Of a stretch of DNA of 64,000 bases, positions 1 to 11,996 are shown one piece after another. Origin of the DNA: Dimorphilus gyrociliatus (Eukaryota > Annelida > Polychaeta > Dinophilidae); contig CAJFCJ010000025.1 in the NCBI GenBank assembly GCA_904063045.1, positions 930,001-994,000 on the forward strand, written 5' to 3'. The notes under the pieces were generated by a model that saw nothing but the letters and a program-made list of their open reading frames with translations, made no database searches and was not told the DNA's origin. The stretch's first letter is position 1. Every line of letters begins with the position of its first letter. The translations under genes and the position numbers were made by a program.

Positions 1-2120
1 CACTCATTCTATCATAAAAAACATCACAAATTCAATTGCCTACGTTGTCTCTTCCACAGAAACCATTCTTTGCATCTTCTGCAGCAGAAACCCGTTAAGA
101 TTCTACCAGCTCTTTTGTAACAAATTTAAAGTTTGATAAGAAAATTACGAACACGGAGCATCTTCTCCCATTCGACTTTGTTTTTTTGTTTATTTTCTTC
201 TCTTCTCTACCTTATTCTACTCTCTTTTTCTCTAATATAATATTTTATTCCACTTTTTCATTTTACTATATTTCTCTTTCTCTCTTTTCCGTCCTTGTCT
301 TTTCCAATCTCCTCCTTTTTCACCTTCCCCCTTCTCATCTTTCTAATTATGTTAGACTTGCGAATATAATTATTGGGCGCATTGCCAATTGAATAGTTAT
401 GAAAAGTTGATAAGATTTTAAATTGCATAATTCCCTAAACGGATTATGAAAGAATAGAATATTTAGGCATAGTCTACTAATGACTTTTGATCTGACGTCA
501 ATAGAGACAGATCATGAGAGATGAAAATGAGAGAATTTACGTCTATTACGTAATCTACGTAGAGATTATCCCTCATCACCTTTTAACCCTAGACTAGTGG
601 AGTGAGCATATCTAACACGAATATATAAAAAAATAGACGATTGCTAGGAGATAAGTATTTATTTATCCTTTGGCTTTTATAGCAATGTTAAAAATCTAAA
701 GAGGAAAACCGAGAGAACGAAAAGAATAGGAGATTTATTAAACGAAGCTTTAGTGGTCAGCTTGATCGCCTCTTTCCCAGTCTTAATTTTTGTTCATTAA
801 AATTCTTTCCTTCTCTTCCTCTCTCTCTCCTTTTTCCCTTTTTCAGCTTTCCCTCGCTATTTCAATTATTCCTTTTGTATACCAATTGTCAATTTTACTT
901 TTGTTTCTTACTAAAAGTGATTTCACTTAAAGAAACAGGAAAAAAAGATTCTAATTAACTAACCGTTAAAGAAATAATGATAATATTATTCAAAGATTTG
1001 CTTTGAATAAAAAATGAGTGGTTGATTAGCAGAGAATATGAAGTAGCATAGATTATATCGATGGAAACATTAGATAAACCTAAGAAGAGTTTTAGAGAAA
1101 GGAAAAGTGATAAAAATTCAACTCTGTAACGAAAATGATTACAATGGAGATGATGATGATGATGATTATAAAATGGCGAATTTCGTTCTTGTTTGATATA
1201 CTGGAGCACGTTTCTCTTTCCTTTCAATGAACCTCCAGCACGTAGCCTCTTCTTCCTTTACAATCTTTTCATCGTGTTCGCTTTTCTTACGATGGGAGTG
1301 AATCGAAGCAGAATAAATAGGACGCTTTTATCTAACAACGACATAAACCTTATACTTTTCCTTAAATTGGATGCATCCGACTATTTTTATAGAATTTATT
1401 TGACGATCCAAGCAAAAAAGGAAAAAAAACCAAAAACCTAGTTAAATATAGTTTTACCGTTTAAAACGTTAATCCAGGATTCATAGAATTATTACGCAAT
1501 TCTTTACTTAACTAACAATATACAATATAGAAATATATCAAAATTGTATATCATGTCGTATATTTAGCTGCCGAAGCTAAGATTTGGTCTGCATCATCAC
1601 ACTTGGAATTTTATTTAAAATTGGGTAATGGAATCGTTTATACGGATATATATATATATATATACAGTTTATATATATATACATATATATATATACTGTA
1701 CATAGTATATATGTACTTAGGCTATTGTTCAATACATGCTCGCTACATGCATATTTGAAAATTGGATTACATAACAGTAATAAATAATAATTTTTAATTG
1801 ATGAAGGCTTCGTACAGTTTCTAACATTCAAGTCTCCTTTGTTTTTCATCTGTTGTCTGATAGTTTTTGTTTGTTCTTGAATTTGTATACAAACAAATAA
1901 ATAAAGAGCAAAGGAAAGATAAATTCATGAATTGTTTAAAAAAATGGAGAAGAAGAAGAAGAAGAAGAAGAAGAAAGAGAAGAAGAGAATTAAAACAAAA
2001 AGTATATATATAGAAAAAGCATAGATTGAAAATTGAATAGGGATAAAAAAAATTGTCTCTAAATTGAATTTTATTTACTTGTTTCTTTGTTGTTTTGTTT
2101 TTGTTGTTTGGTTGTTGTTC
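1..2120. other. Intergenic, no gene seen
   Basis: No open reading frame here has family resemblance or a convincing splice pattern. It holds pyrimidine-rich tracts (around 190-330 and 800-860), a full CRE-type palindrome TGACGTCA at 493-500, a TA-rich stretch (about 1645-1700) with an embedded TATACTGTA, and an AAG repeat at about 1949-1975. The short open frames in this stretch are low-complexity Phe/Ser/Leu/Tyr translations of those tracts. Confidence 0.7.
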
Positions 2121-2126
2121 TTTATT
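2121..2126 (-). terminator. Poly(A) signal of FVRIamide-type gene
   Basis: AATAAA on the minus strand about 200 nt after the stop codon of the FVRIamide-type precursor; position and orientation suit its 3' end. Other AATAAA words occur in this AT-rich DNA. Confidence 0.4.
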
Positions 2127-2327
2127 TTATATTGTGCTATTTGAATAATAAGTAAATCTTGTGAAAATATACTTTTCTTTCTTTTTCTTCTCATTTTTTA
2201 TAGTTTTTTTTTTTAAAGAAAAAAAAAACAAACTGTTTGAAGCGAAAAAAATTAGAACTGATTGTTCATTTTTTTTACATTTGAAAGTAAATATTCTCTT
2301 TACAACATCAACATACAGTTATATTCC

Positions 2328-2825
2328 TTATTTGGTACTCCTTCCGATTCTGACAAAACTGCTCATTGGTCTCTTACCAATTCTGACGAATGAGCTCATT
2401 CTCTTTTCTTTTTCGTCGTCAAGATTTACGTTCTTTCCAATTCTAACAAAACTGCTCATTCTCTTTGCTTTCTCATTCAATCCATCATCTATTCCTACAA
2501 AATTATTCATTTCCTTTACCGGTTGGCTCTTTCCAATTCGTACGAAAGAGCTTAGTCTTTTTTCAGGATTTCTGCCAATTCTTACGAAGGAGCTTAAAGC
2601 TCGGCCAATCCTAACAAAAGAAGATAGAGCTCGTTTACGTTCGTTCAAATCTTCGGATTGAAGATGTTTTAAGATTTCAGTTTCTTTCAAATCGCATTCC
2701 TTAATACAAGCTGCAGCTTCGGCCGTGGGAAAATTTGCCTCGCATATATCGGAGCATAAGGTTTCACAATTAGTGTGCGTGGAAGCCAACAGGACAAGGA
2801 GGATTGATAATGTGAATTTAAGCAT
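2328..2825 (-). CDS. FVRIamide-type neuropeptide precursor
   Basis: A 165-residue secreted prepropeptide. Residues 1-20 form a signal peptide (MLKFTLSILLVLLASTHTNC). A short spacer with five cysteines follows, then six SSFVRI-G copies (two ALSSFVRIG, one LSSFVRIG, three with M before SSFVRIG). Each is followed by R, K or KR, and most are preceded by KR or R. Prohormone cleavage and amidation of the glycine would release SSFVRI-amide peptides. Such peptides are known from annelids and molluscs (FVRIamide or S-Iamide type) and act on G-protein-coupled receptors. A seventh copy looks decayed (see finding). The coding part lies in one exon. An acceptor-like CTACAG ends at 2828, two bases before the ATG, implying a 5' UTR intron. 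The start is set by the signal peptide. Confidence 0.93.
   Translation of the reverse strand: MLKFTLSILLVLLASTHTNCETLCSDICEANFPTAEAAACIKECDLKETEILKHLQSEDLNERKRALSSFVRIGRALSSFVRIGRNPEKRLSSFVRIGKSQPVKEMNNFVGIDDGLNEKAKRMSSFVRIGKNVNLDDEKEKRMSSFVRIGKRPMSSFVRIGRSTK
2491..2510 (-). pseudogene. Decayed peptide repeat inside FVRIamide-type precursor
   Basis: Codons here read MNNFVGI followed by DDG. Compared with the intact MSSFVRIG copies, Ser-Ser has become Asn-Asn and Arg has become Gly, the latter a single-base AGA to GGA change. The amidation glycine and basic cleavage residue are gone. It lies in frame inside an intact precursor, so only this repeat unit is affected. Confidence 0.6.
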
Positions 2826-5612
2826 TCCTGTAGTGAAGTAAGCATTTATAAATTACATACTATTACCCTCTCTATTATGTTAATGTCATTAAAGAAATAC
2901 ATATATATATGCAGTATATATACAATATGTATATCTACAATTTATCTAAGATAGACCGTATTGGTATATATAACTTGAATGCTATATATAGATAAAAATG
3001 TTATTAATGCATGAACTCTAATATCATATGTATATATACTATACACTTATGATTAATTTAGGTCTATTATAATTTTGTCCTTATGCTAGGGAGAGAGTGT
3101 GAGCGAGAGGGGCAAGGAGACAGAAAAGAAAGGAAATGAATATCAAGTCAGTTAGATAAGTAAATAGATAGATAGATTGTTAAAGACAAAAAGAAAAAAA
3201 ACATGAAAAAGCTAGTTAATTTTCTAAATCTGTAACGGTTCAGCGATATTTCCTTTTTCCCTCTGTCCGTCTCTCTTTTCATTCCTTTCTGCTGGATTAA
3301 AACAAGTAAAAATACTCGACTATCTTTTTTCTCAGGCAATAGAAAATCTGGAGAAGGAAGGCCTACTCATAACGAGGGTTTGTAAATGATAGAGTGTTTT
3401 TACGAATTCATTAGTAATCTTATACAATATTTGTAAGAAATACTTCCCAAAGAATTTATTTGTTAACGTCTATATTTCCTTAATATTCTAAAATAAATAA
3501 TTTTAAATAATTGAATAAAAAGAAATTAAAGAAGACAAAGGTAACAAATAATAAAGAGGAAATAGAAAAATATTAATTTCGTTAGGTGAGCTTTAGGAAA
3601 AATGAGTAGATGCTAATATTGACAAACAGAACATGTATTGTAGAAAAGTTTGGCTATTGGAAATCCTTAAATCTAACATTTATACCATTTAAACCTATTG
3701 AAAAAAAGCTAAAATCTTAGTCCATTTTGGTCTGTCACTTTGGATAAAACCCGTCGCCTCATCCACCCCAATTAACCTTGTAATAAGTTAAGAGATGTTT
3801 GTGGGAAGGGGGAGGAAAGGGGGAGTGGATATTTGCAAACAATTGAGATATTATATATCTTTTCCCTAAGTATATACATAAAGAAAACGGAATATAAATG
3901 GGCAAAATACAAGAAAACTCCTCGATGTGGCACGTAATCGGGTCAATCAGAAATTTTTACTAAAACCAAAAGGGTCAAGAAAGCAAACTAGCAGCCTAAT
4001 TTCTTCCAAATATATTCAGATAAAGCTCTTTTTCAATACTGTCTTCAATTCGTACAGCAGAAACCTTTTAAGTTAGCCTTTTCCATGATTGGAGAAAGTC
4101 AATTTATTTGTTTCTGTTTCTCTGTATAAGGTATGTTAAACAAAAAAAAGAGAGAGCATACTTCCATCCTTGAAATGAAATTTACGTTTAATCAAAACAC
4201 TTCGGCTAACATAATTAATCGATTAAATTAAAAAATTATCATTGTACTCTTTTCATTCTAATAATTTACACTATTTAAGAAATGCAAAAAGGATTGAGTT
4301 TTTTGTGTTTGTCGTCTTAATCTTGTGGCAATGAGCTTATTCTTAGGCCTGACTTTGACAAACTATCAAACAAACTATGAAATGCTTGCTGTTATCTAAT
4401 GTCAATAGCTCTCGTTGAATGTTGTATAGGTTATAACGAAAAATAAATTTACGATATGAGGCTATCGTTCTCTTATTGTTTTCTTTTTCTTAAAATGTAA
4501 CTGACTCATTGTGTCTTTACACTTTCCTGAAAAGCATAGATATCACCTCTCGCATAATCCCTGCCTATTGTAACAAAAATCTTATTCATATTTCTCTAAT
4601 CAACACCAGGTGTTTAATCAAAGTCAAAATTCTATACAAAATTCATTGTAAAACAGCAATAAAGTATGGAAAAATATCCATTCTTACCTTCCCAAGGGAT
4701 TAAATAGTAAATTAATCCAACTTTAATATTTATTTTTAATATTTCCAATTAATTCCTTTCTTTCTTTTTAGTTAACTAAACGACAACAGATTAAAAGAGT
4801 GACGAAAAAGACTTCTTTACTCTTTTTTTTTTCAATAGAAAGCCAATTTTAATCCTTTGATTGTTTAATAAAAATTGCCTTAATTTCTCATTACTTGTTT
4901 ACCTGATTGAGCGGGAATATTTGTTATTATTTCCTGTTACTTCTCATTTTAACACTCTCTCTTTCCATCTCTCTCCCTCTCTCTCTCTCTCTCTCTTTCC
5001 CCTTCCCCCGCTCTCTGTTCCCACTAAACGTTCCAGCACAATGAGCTTTAACTTTCCTCGAAAAAAAGGCCTTCGAACCGTGTCTTCTTTAACTAAACTC
5101 ATGTTATCTAATAGCCCTGAACAAGATTTTTAATAATAATTTTACTAATGGTAAATATTTCAGACTGGGCAGGGGAAAGAAAAAAAATATACAGCTATAG
5201 TTAAAGGTTCGCTTAGGTTAATTATTTAATATCAGCCTCCTTTTTCTGTCTATTTGCTTAGCAATAAATATGAGACAAGTTACATGAATGCGAGGAAGAA
5301 AATAAAAATGACGACAAGACTAAGGTAGGGAAGAAGGAGTGGAATAGAGAGAGGGAGAGAGAGAGAGAGAGAGAGAATGCTAAATGTTACAGATATTGCA
5401 GAAGAAAAAGTAAAAAAGATGTTTTATATATTACAGTATATCCGTTAGTAATAGATATCGATTTGGTAACAATCGTAATAGAAAAATATAGAAAGTAAAA
5501 GAAAAATTATCCTTTCTTTTGGAGACGGTTAAATAAAATTAGTCTTAAATGATATTTAAAGTGCTATACGTTGTACTGTATATAGAAGGAAAAAACAAAT
5601 TAATCATTACTA

Positions 5613-5694
5613 ACCTGCGGCCAAGTCTAAGAGAACAAACTCACGTCCAAGGCGAATATGGCAATGCCGAAGTAAGAAGCGTCGCGCTTATATA
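5613..5694 (-). promoter_or_regulatory. Possible TATA promoter and untranslated first exon
   Basis: On the minus strand a TATATAA box (5694-5688) in locally GC-richer sequence is followed, at about core-promoter spacing, by an exon-like stretch. It has two possible donors: GAC|GTGAGT (GT at 5644-5643) and CGCAG|GTTAGT (GT at 5614-5613). No ATG-started frame is evident. The nearest minus-strand gene downstream is the FVRIamide-type precursor, which has a splice acceptor two bases before its ATG, so this may be its promoter and 5' UTR exon across a roughly 2.8 kb intron. The linkage is inference. Confidence 0.35.
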
Positions 5695-8600
5695 TGCCGA
5701 TGGCGTCAGCACATTTGCTAAGCGATAAGGGAGCGATAGCTGTGGAAATCTATTTAAATACTAATTACAGTGTATTTACACTATCAATTTAATTTTCTAT
5801 TCGGTCTTGTTTGTCAATGGTTTAATTTTCACTTTGCTCTTTTATTAACTAATCCACTATATAGAAATTAATATGTTTACCGAAATATTTTTTTTTCCCA
5901 CCCCCTTAATTTTTCTTTTGCCTTTTCTTTCATTTTTTCTTCCTTCTTTCTTACCATCTTTGCCGCCCTCACCATTCTCTCTTTCTTCTTTTTCTTTTCT
6001 TAATGTTGTAAAGTTAAAGCTTTAATATTATTTGGGAATGTTCGATTTTTTTTCTCTATTAAATGACAAGTATCAGTCCTAGTGTATAAATTATGCTTTT
6101 TACCGCAAGATTAACTAATAAGCTCTATTCTGTACCCCTATTCATTATACGAAAGTCGAACGTGCTTTTCTGACAGAACCTTGAACAAGAGTTATGGTTT
6201 GAGAGTTAAAAGGAGAGACAAATGAACAAATGCCAATCTTGTTCATTGAGAAAAGAAACGGGCCGTATAGGAAGAGGGAGGGAGTAGACATATTTCCAGT
6301 TTGCATATGCCTCAAATCAATAATGAATTGTGAATATTGAAATAGAAACACTTTAGATAACAAGTTTGTGTGCACAACTAATCAACAAAACCTTAATAAA
6401 GTTCATTAAGTTCGTCCTAAGCGACACACGAGCCTCACTTAACCAGAATAGGAAATTAATGTTTGTTATGTCATCGCAACCACTTCTGTAGTCGATTATC
6501 GACTTAATAAAAATTCCACGTATTAATATAATCTTGAAGAATATAGTTTTCTTTCTAAATATTCATAGCCGTAATAGATTTGGTAGGATAGATAGAAGAG
6601 AAACCGGAAATTGAGACATTCACATGGAAAATAAGATCTAAATTGTTACCCAAGGGATATCCTATACTATGTAAAAATAAGCTTTACGTAATACCTTAGT
6701 GTTTAACTTTATTCGCTAAACATGTTTAGACTAATTGATAAATCAGACGTTAAGCCCATAACTTACGCACACATATACACATGTATAAATCCGACCATAT
6801 ACCATATACACATACAGACATGTATATATTTATATGCTATAGTATATATGCTATATATATATAAAGTATATATTTATATACACCTTCCTATCTACTTTTA
6901 CTGTGTTTAATATGATTGAACATGTATTATAATTTATGTTCTCTTCTTGTTAAACAAGCTTTTTAATTGGATGTTGAAAATTGTACAGTAAATATTTAAC
7001 CGTCTATTTTTAAGTTGTTTCCTCTATTCATCATAGAGATATAACTGTCCAGCCGACAGTAAAGATGAAAATAAGTTTTCTTTCAAGAAAAGGGGATCAG
7101 CATTTTTTCAATTACGAGCCGTTATCTTTTCTTCCTTCTCGAATAATACTTATGATTTCGTTCTGAATCATTTCCATCTCCCTCCTCTTTTTCTACCGCC
7201 CGCCTCTACTCCCAAACTGCTTCGCTTAACTTTCACAATCATTTGACAAAAGATATGAATTGCTTTCAAATCAGATTTGTATAAACAACTTAACTGAAGA
7301 TTATTCATTCGAAAAGTCGAGAATTTTACTTTTGACGCTTTTTCTATAGATTTGCATAATATAATTTTGTGTTTTCCTCCACAATCCTAGTTTAAGGAAA
7401 GGATTAGCTAATCTAAAGAGAGAAAAATGATTTTCCTTGGATAATATTTTTTATTTGACCGAGAGGAACAAAAATTCACTCCGTTCACTCAGTTCTTTCA
7501 AAGATAAATCTTGTTTACATCTATTTTGCTACCCAATTTTCCCTTGGTAACCTCCTTGTTTTAGGGTGAATTAAAGTGATGATAATTGACAGATTGATTA
7601 TTATTTTCGCTTGAAAGGTCAAAGAAGAGTGTAAGTTTAATATTAAAAATCCATGATATTAACAGTTGAAAGATGTCTTTTTTACGAAATTTCCCTATTG
7701 AATTAATTGGCAAAATTCTAATGTCCAATTTTATTCAGTACTCCATTAATAAACAAATTCCTATAGAAAATTTATTGTATATTAAACTATATCATTTGCC
7801 TAAAGTATTGTAAATTCAATAATTACTCTATTTTAGCAGTAAAGTCCATTAACTATGATAATTTAAGATCGTTTAACTATTTGGTGCCTCGATAAATATT
7901 CTGAAATTTAATCATTCCTTAGCGAGATTGCTTTTGTCCCAGATTGCTTTAAAATTGATAGAATATGTTTAAAAAGACGCTATAAGTCTACACTTTAAGG
8001 CTATAATTTTCTTTACAGCCATAATAGCAATCTTTTCGATACGGTTGAAGTATCAAAACAACAAACACAGTGTTTCATTCTTACGTACAACAGCCCCTCC
8101 CCCTTCTTTTTTTTTCTTTCACTTGCTTCCTTTTTCCTTCCCACCCCCTGTTTTTTCTCTCCGTCTCCCTGCTTGCACCATTTTCTCGCCCACTTTTTTG
8201 AATTTTATTGCCAATAAAAAGAAAAGGGTAACGTTGACGAATTTTCCATATAAAACAAAAAAAGGATGTATACTTCATATAATAAACATGCAAAAAGAAA
8301 GATGAATTACAAATAACAATTCTGTTTGTTATAGTGCATAGTATTTCTATTTTTGTATAAATAATTTATTATCTCATGTTATATAACTAAAACTAACCTA
8401 GTTTTCTTAATATTTACATTAGACGCCCTCTCTCTATTTTTTTACTTTGCTTTATACTCTTCTTCTCATCTGGATTGTTCAATCTTCCCACCAAACGTGA
8501 AATGTTGTAGGCGAGAGAATTGTAAACAAAAGGTATTACTTGTAAGAATTTGTTTAAAGTCAATTGTTTGACAGTTTTTAATAGATAAATTTGTGGTTGA

Positions 8601-9250
8601 GCGTCTATGAAGAACAGAATAAAAAAAAGAGCAATTTTTACATGACAAAGCCATCTGTTGTTATACTGTTTTGTAACTTTTATCTGCCTTTCTTCTTTCC
8701 TTTTTGTTTTTTAAAAAAAAAACATAACACCCTTTTTCTACCTTTTTTTCTTTCCAATATTTCCTAGGAGACTTTTTTAAATCTTTCAATAATGATACGT
8801 TAGAGGCCTATAAATCCGATTTTTTCTACTTTACACCAGAATTAAGTGATTAGGGGAAAAAATTGATTTTAGCTAGTCTTAATAAACAGATATGGATAGC
8901 GAGAGAGACAGAGAGAGAGAGAGAAGGTTTTTCTCTTTTCACTATTATCAAAGTAAAAGCTTACTTTTTAGAGAATAAGGTATATAATGTAGCTCATGTA
9001 CTGCATTTAGGATAGCGACGGATAGCATCTAAAACAGAGAAAGCGCTAAGAGATATATAGCAAATTAGCTTGGATTGTTGTGTAAACTTGATACGAATGT
9101 CGAGTACTCGATTATTCATTAATTGAGCACCTTTCGTAGTCGTTACTGATAACAATAATCTTAATTATGAGAAATGAAGAGAATTTTACCGGATGAATTA
9201 GATCAACTTGTCAATAAGCGAAAAAAAAACCTAAACGCAAAAGAACGAAT

Positions 9251-9258
9251 GGAGAGAA

Positions 9259-9317
<59 letters not shown>

Positions 9318-9339
9318 AAGAAAGAAAGAAAGAAAGAAG
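9251..9339. repeat. GA / GAAA microsatellite
   Basis: Runs of GA mixed with GAAA units, ending in a clean GAAA tract. Confidence 0.9.
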
Positions 9340-11642
9340 AGTACTAACATAATCAAATAATGAGCAAAGATGTCAACTTTTAAGTGAGAATATCGTGACA
9401 AATTATATGACGTTTTTTTTGTCAATTAACGATAGATTACCTCTGAGAAAGTTAGAAACTAATTGGCTGTTGCTAGGACTATTTTAAAAGTTAATTTTTT
9501 AATTTGGTTGAGTAAAAAATCCCGCCTTGAGGTAATTGTCACATTATAAGTCTTTCAGCACTTAGTACTGGAGACGCTCCGTACAAAGATATTGGAAAAT
9601 TACATAGCAAGGATACGAGGATGTCATTTTACGCAAAATTTGTTTTTCCCCTCTTTACGGTTAAACTAACGACGGCAGCACACTAGTTTCTTTTTCCTTT
9701 CTCTTTGTTTGTATTTTTTTGCCGTCCTTATCCTTTCATTGTTAGATGGCGAATGAAGAAGAGGAATCTCTCTTCTCTCTCTCTCTCTTTCTCTCTCTCC
9801 CTGTCTCTCCATATTTATTTATAATGTATTACAGAGCGTTTAAAGTCATATTGGCTACATAGGCCTAATAGTATTATTATATAATATAGATATTTTACTT
9901 TTAAACTTTATTAAAGGTACGGAGGAAAAACGTGTATAAAAATTTATCCGATTTTCTACACCACTTGTTTGACAGCAAACGGAACAGGTTCAATCGTTAG
10001 TTCACACTATGGATTTGTTTGCAGAACATACATTTATTTTCCTGTAAGTCTGATAAATAGATTCGAATACTGTTTCATCGGCTAAAGTATTACGATATCT
10101 CTATTTGAATAGACTTGCGCCATTTCCGGTCTTTTCTATAATAAGAATCATAATCTTTATTTTGCGGGAAAAGCTAATTAATCACGTCTTAAAATAAAAA
10201 CGATATAGTTTTTAAAGTAGCTATTATTTAAATATGGAAATTCCTTTTTCCTCGTTTCCTTGGCTGTAAAAGAAAAACAGGAAAATACTCTACTTTTCTA
10301 AACGATCTACCACTATGCCGCATTCTCTAATATTGACTAGTCTTGGAAGAAATGGCTTCTTCCCTAATTGCTTATGCCATATTGACATGATTTTCTCTCC
10401 AAAAGACCAACAAATCATTGGTTCGATTAATTTATTTCTCTATTTTCCTTTTGTCCCCGTTGCATTCCTTACCGTAACTGTTGTTCTTTCCTCCCATGAA
10501 TAGATTATAATACTAATAATATAAAAGCTCTTTACCTAATGTATCGTTTAAGAAGGAACTTTAACTAGATAAGGACAGAAGAGAACAAAAATTATCAATT
10601 ATATTGTTTTTTATTCATTTATTTAAATTCTTTCGCATAACAAAACATAAATCTAAAATTTGTTGTTTACAATTAAAACTAACCATTAGGATATAAATAA
10701 CTATTTTTTCCTATTTGTCATTAACCAATTGAGCAGTAGCAATATATGATTATATGACTATGATATGTTATATGCGATTTTAATACGACATTAGATAATC
10801 TATTGCTTCTAATATTATTCTTTAATTGAAAAGATTATTGAACGAGCAGAAGCGATAAGAACGGAAGAAAGAAAAAAAGTAATTAAATCAATTGATTGAT
10901 TGATTGATTTTTCAACTTTTAAAGAATATATCCTGTTTACTATTCATAGCAGAATTTATATAGAAAAAGAGAGAAAAGGTGAGTTTGTATAAGATGCTTA
11001 TAAACAAAAGTGTACGATTTCAAGTTGTTATAGATTAAATTGAGCTAACGAACGATTAAATTTTGAACGGTTTCATAAGTCAATTATTAAATCGAACATG
11101 GAAAATTTTGCAATATTAAGATATTTTTTGATATAATTTTATACAGACTGCGAATCTATAATCATAATCCCATTTTCTTCTAACTAAACGGTAAATAATT
11201 AAAAATATTTTTTTCTGGGAGAGAAGATTTAAAGATATTGAATTTTTTTTCTATTTTGTTTTCTTTTTTTCTTTCCTCCATTTTCTTCTTCTTCTTTTTC
11301 TTCCTCTTCTCCTCCTTTTTACCTAGTTTATTGTTATACTTCTTCTTTATGAGATTTTCTCAATCTTTTGAACCAACCGCCCCTGTTGTTTTTGTAAGAA
11401 AATAACTTAGAAAAATTAGTACAACACTATAGAATGTTGTGATGCTTTAATCACATCTGTTACTTATTAAAAAGCCATTCCATGCTATACAGCATATATA
11501 TATTAGTATATACAGTATATTAGTATATAAATAAAAGTATATAAAATATTATCCATTAAGTTTCTACCCTTTAATTAATGGTTCTACGTGCCATAACAAC
11601 ACTCCAAACTTTTCCTTTGAAAAAACGTTCCTCGTATTCTAG

Positions 11643-11648
11643 TTTATT
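11643..11648 (-). terminator. Possible poly(A) signal of SLC4 gene
   Basis: AATAAA on the minus strand about 350 nt past the SLC4 stop codon. It is plausible as the 3' end but not unique in this AT-rich region. Confidence 0.3.
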
Positions 11649-11938
11649 TAATCTAAATCAATCTCTTTCTTTTGTTCTAAATTGTAACCTTTCTTTCGTT
11701 TGTTATATCTTTATCTATACCTGTCTTCGTTTATAATGATAATAACAATAAACGATACAATAGACACCCTAACTTTTATATTCACTCATTTTCTTATTCT
11801 TTAATTTTCAATCAATTCTCTTTAAGAGCATAATTAAAACTATATCATCTCTATCACTCTCTTTAGATTAGATAGAGTAGTTAAATACAATTCTATTAGT
11901 TATTTTTTTCTTTCTCTTTCTCTCTCTCTCTACGTTGT

Positions 11939-11967
11939 AGATGGCGTTTATATAATTATCGCCATCT
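11939..11967. promoter_or_regulatory. Inverted pair of AGATGGCG motifs in SLC4 3' region
   Basis: AGATGGCG at 11939-11946 faces its reverse complement CGCCATCT at 11960-11967, separated by 13 AT-rich bases. Flanking bases extend the arms (TTGT before the first, GTTGT after the second). The pair lies 30-60 nt past the SLC4 stop codon, so in its 3' UTR or just beyond. The core resembles the AGRKGGCR centre of the CTCF consensus. Binding is not shown. Confidence 0.45.
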
Positions 11968-11996
11968 GTTGTATATAATTGGAAAACGTATTATTT

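Larger units (their letters stand above)
2829..11642. other. Long intergenic region
   Basis: About 8.8 kb without a recognisable coding exon. It holds CT/GA tracts (about 4975-5000, 5350-5375, 9251-9339, 9770-9800), TA-rich stretches (about 2900, 6830-6890), the possible promoter near 5.65 kb, and AGATGGC-type motifs at 8650-8660 and 9744-9751. A TATAAAA near 9935 precedes a short ATG frame at about 10010 that ends at a GTAAGT donor after 11 codons; no partner exon was found. The 60-90 codon open frames have no recognisable features. Confidence 0.55.

Noticed and set aside
2161-2661. A 166-codon open frame on the plus strand with repeated PILTKL/PIRTKE units
   Set aside because: It is the exact antisense of the FVRIamide-type precursor; the repeats mirror SSFVRIG codons, and there is no signal peptide or family feature in this direction.
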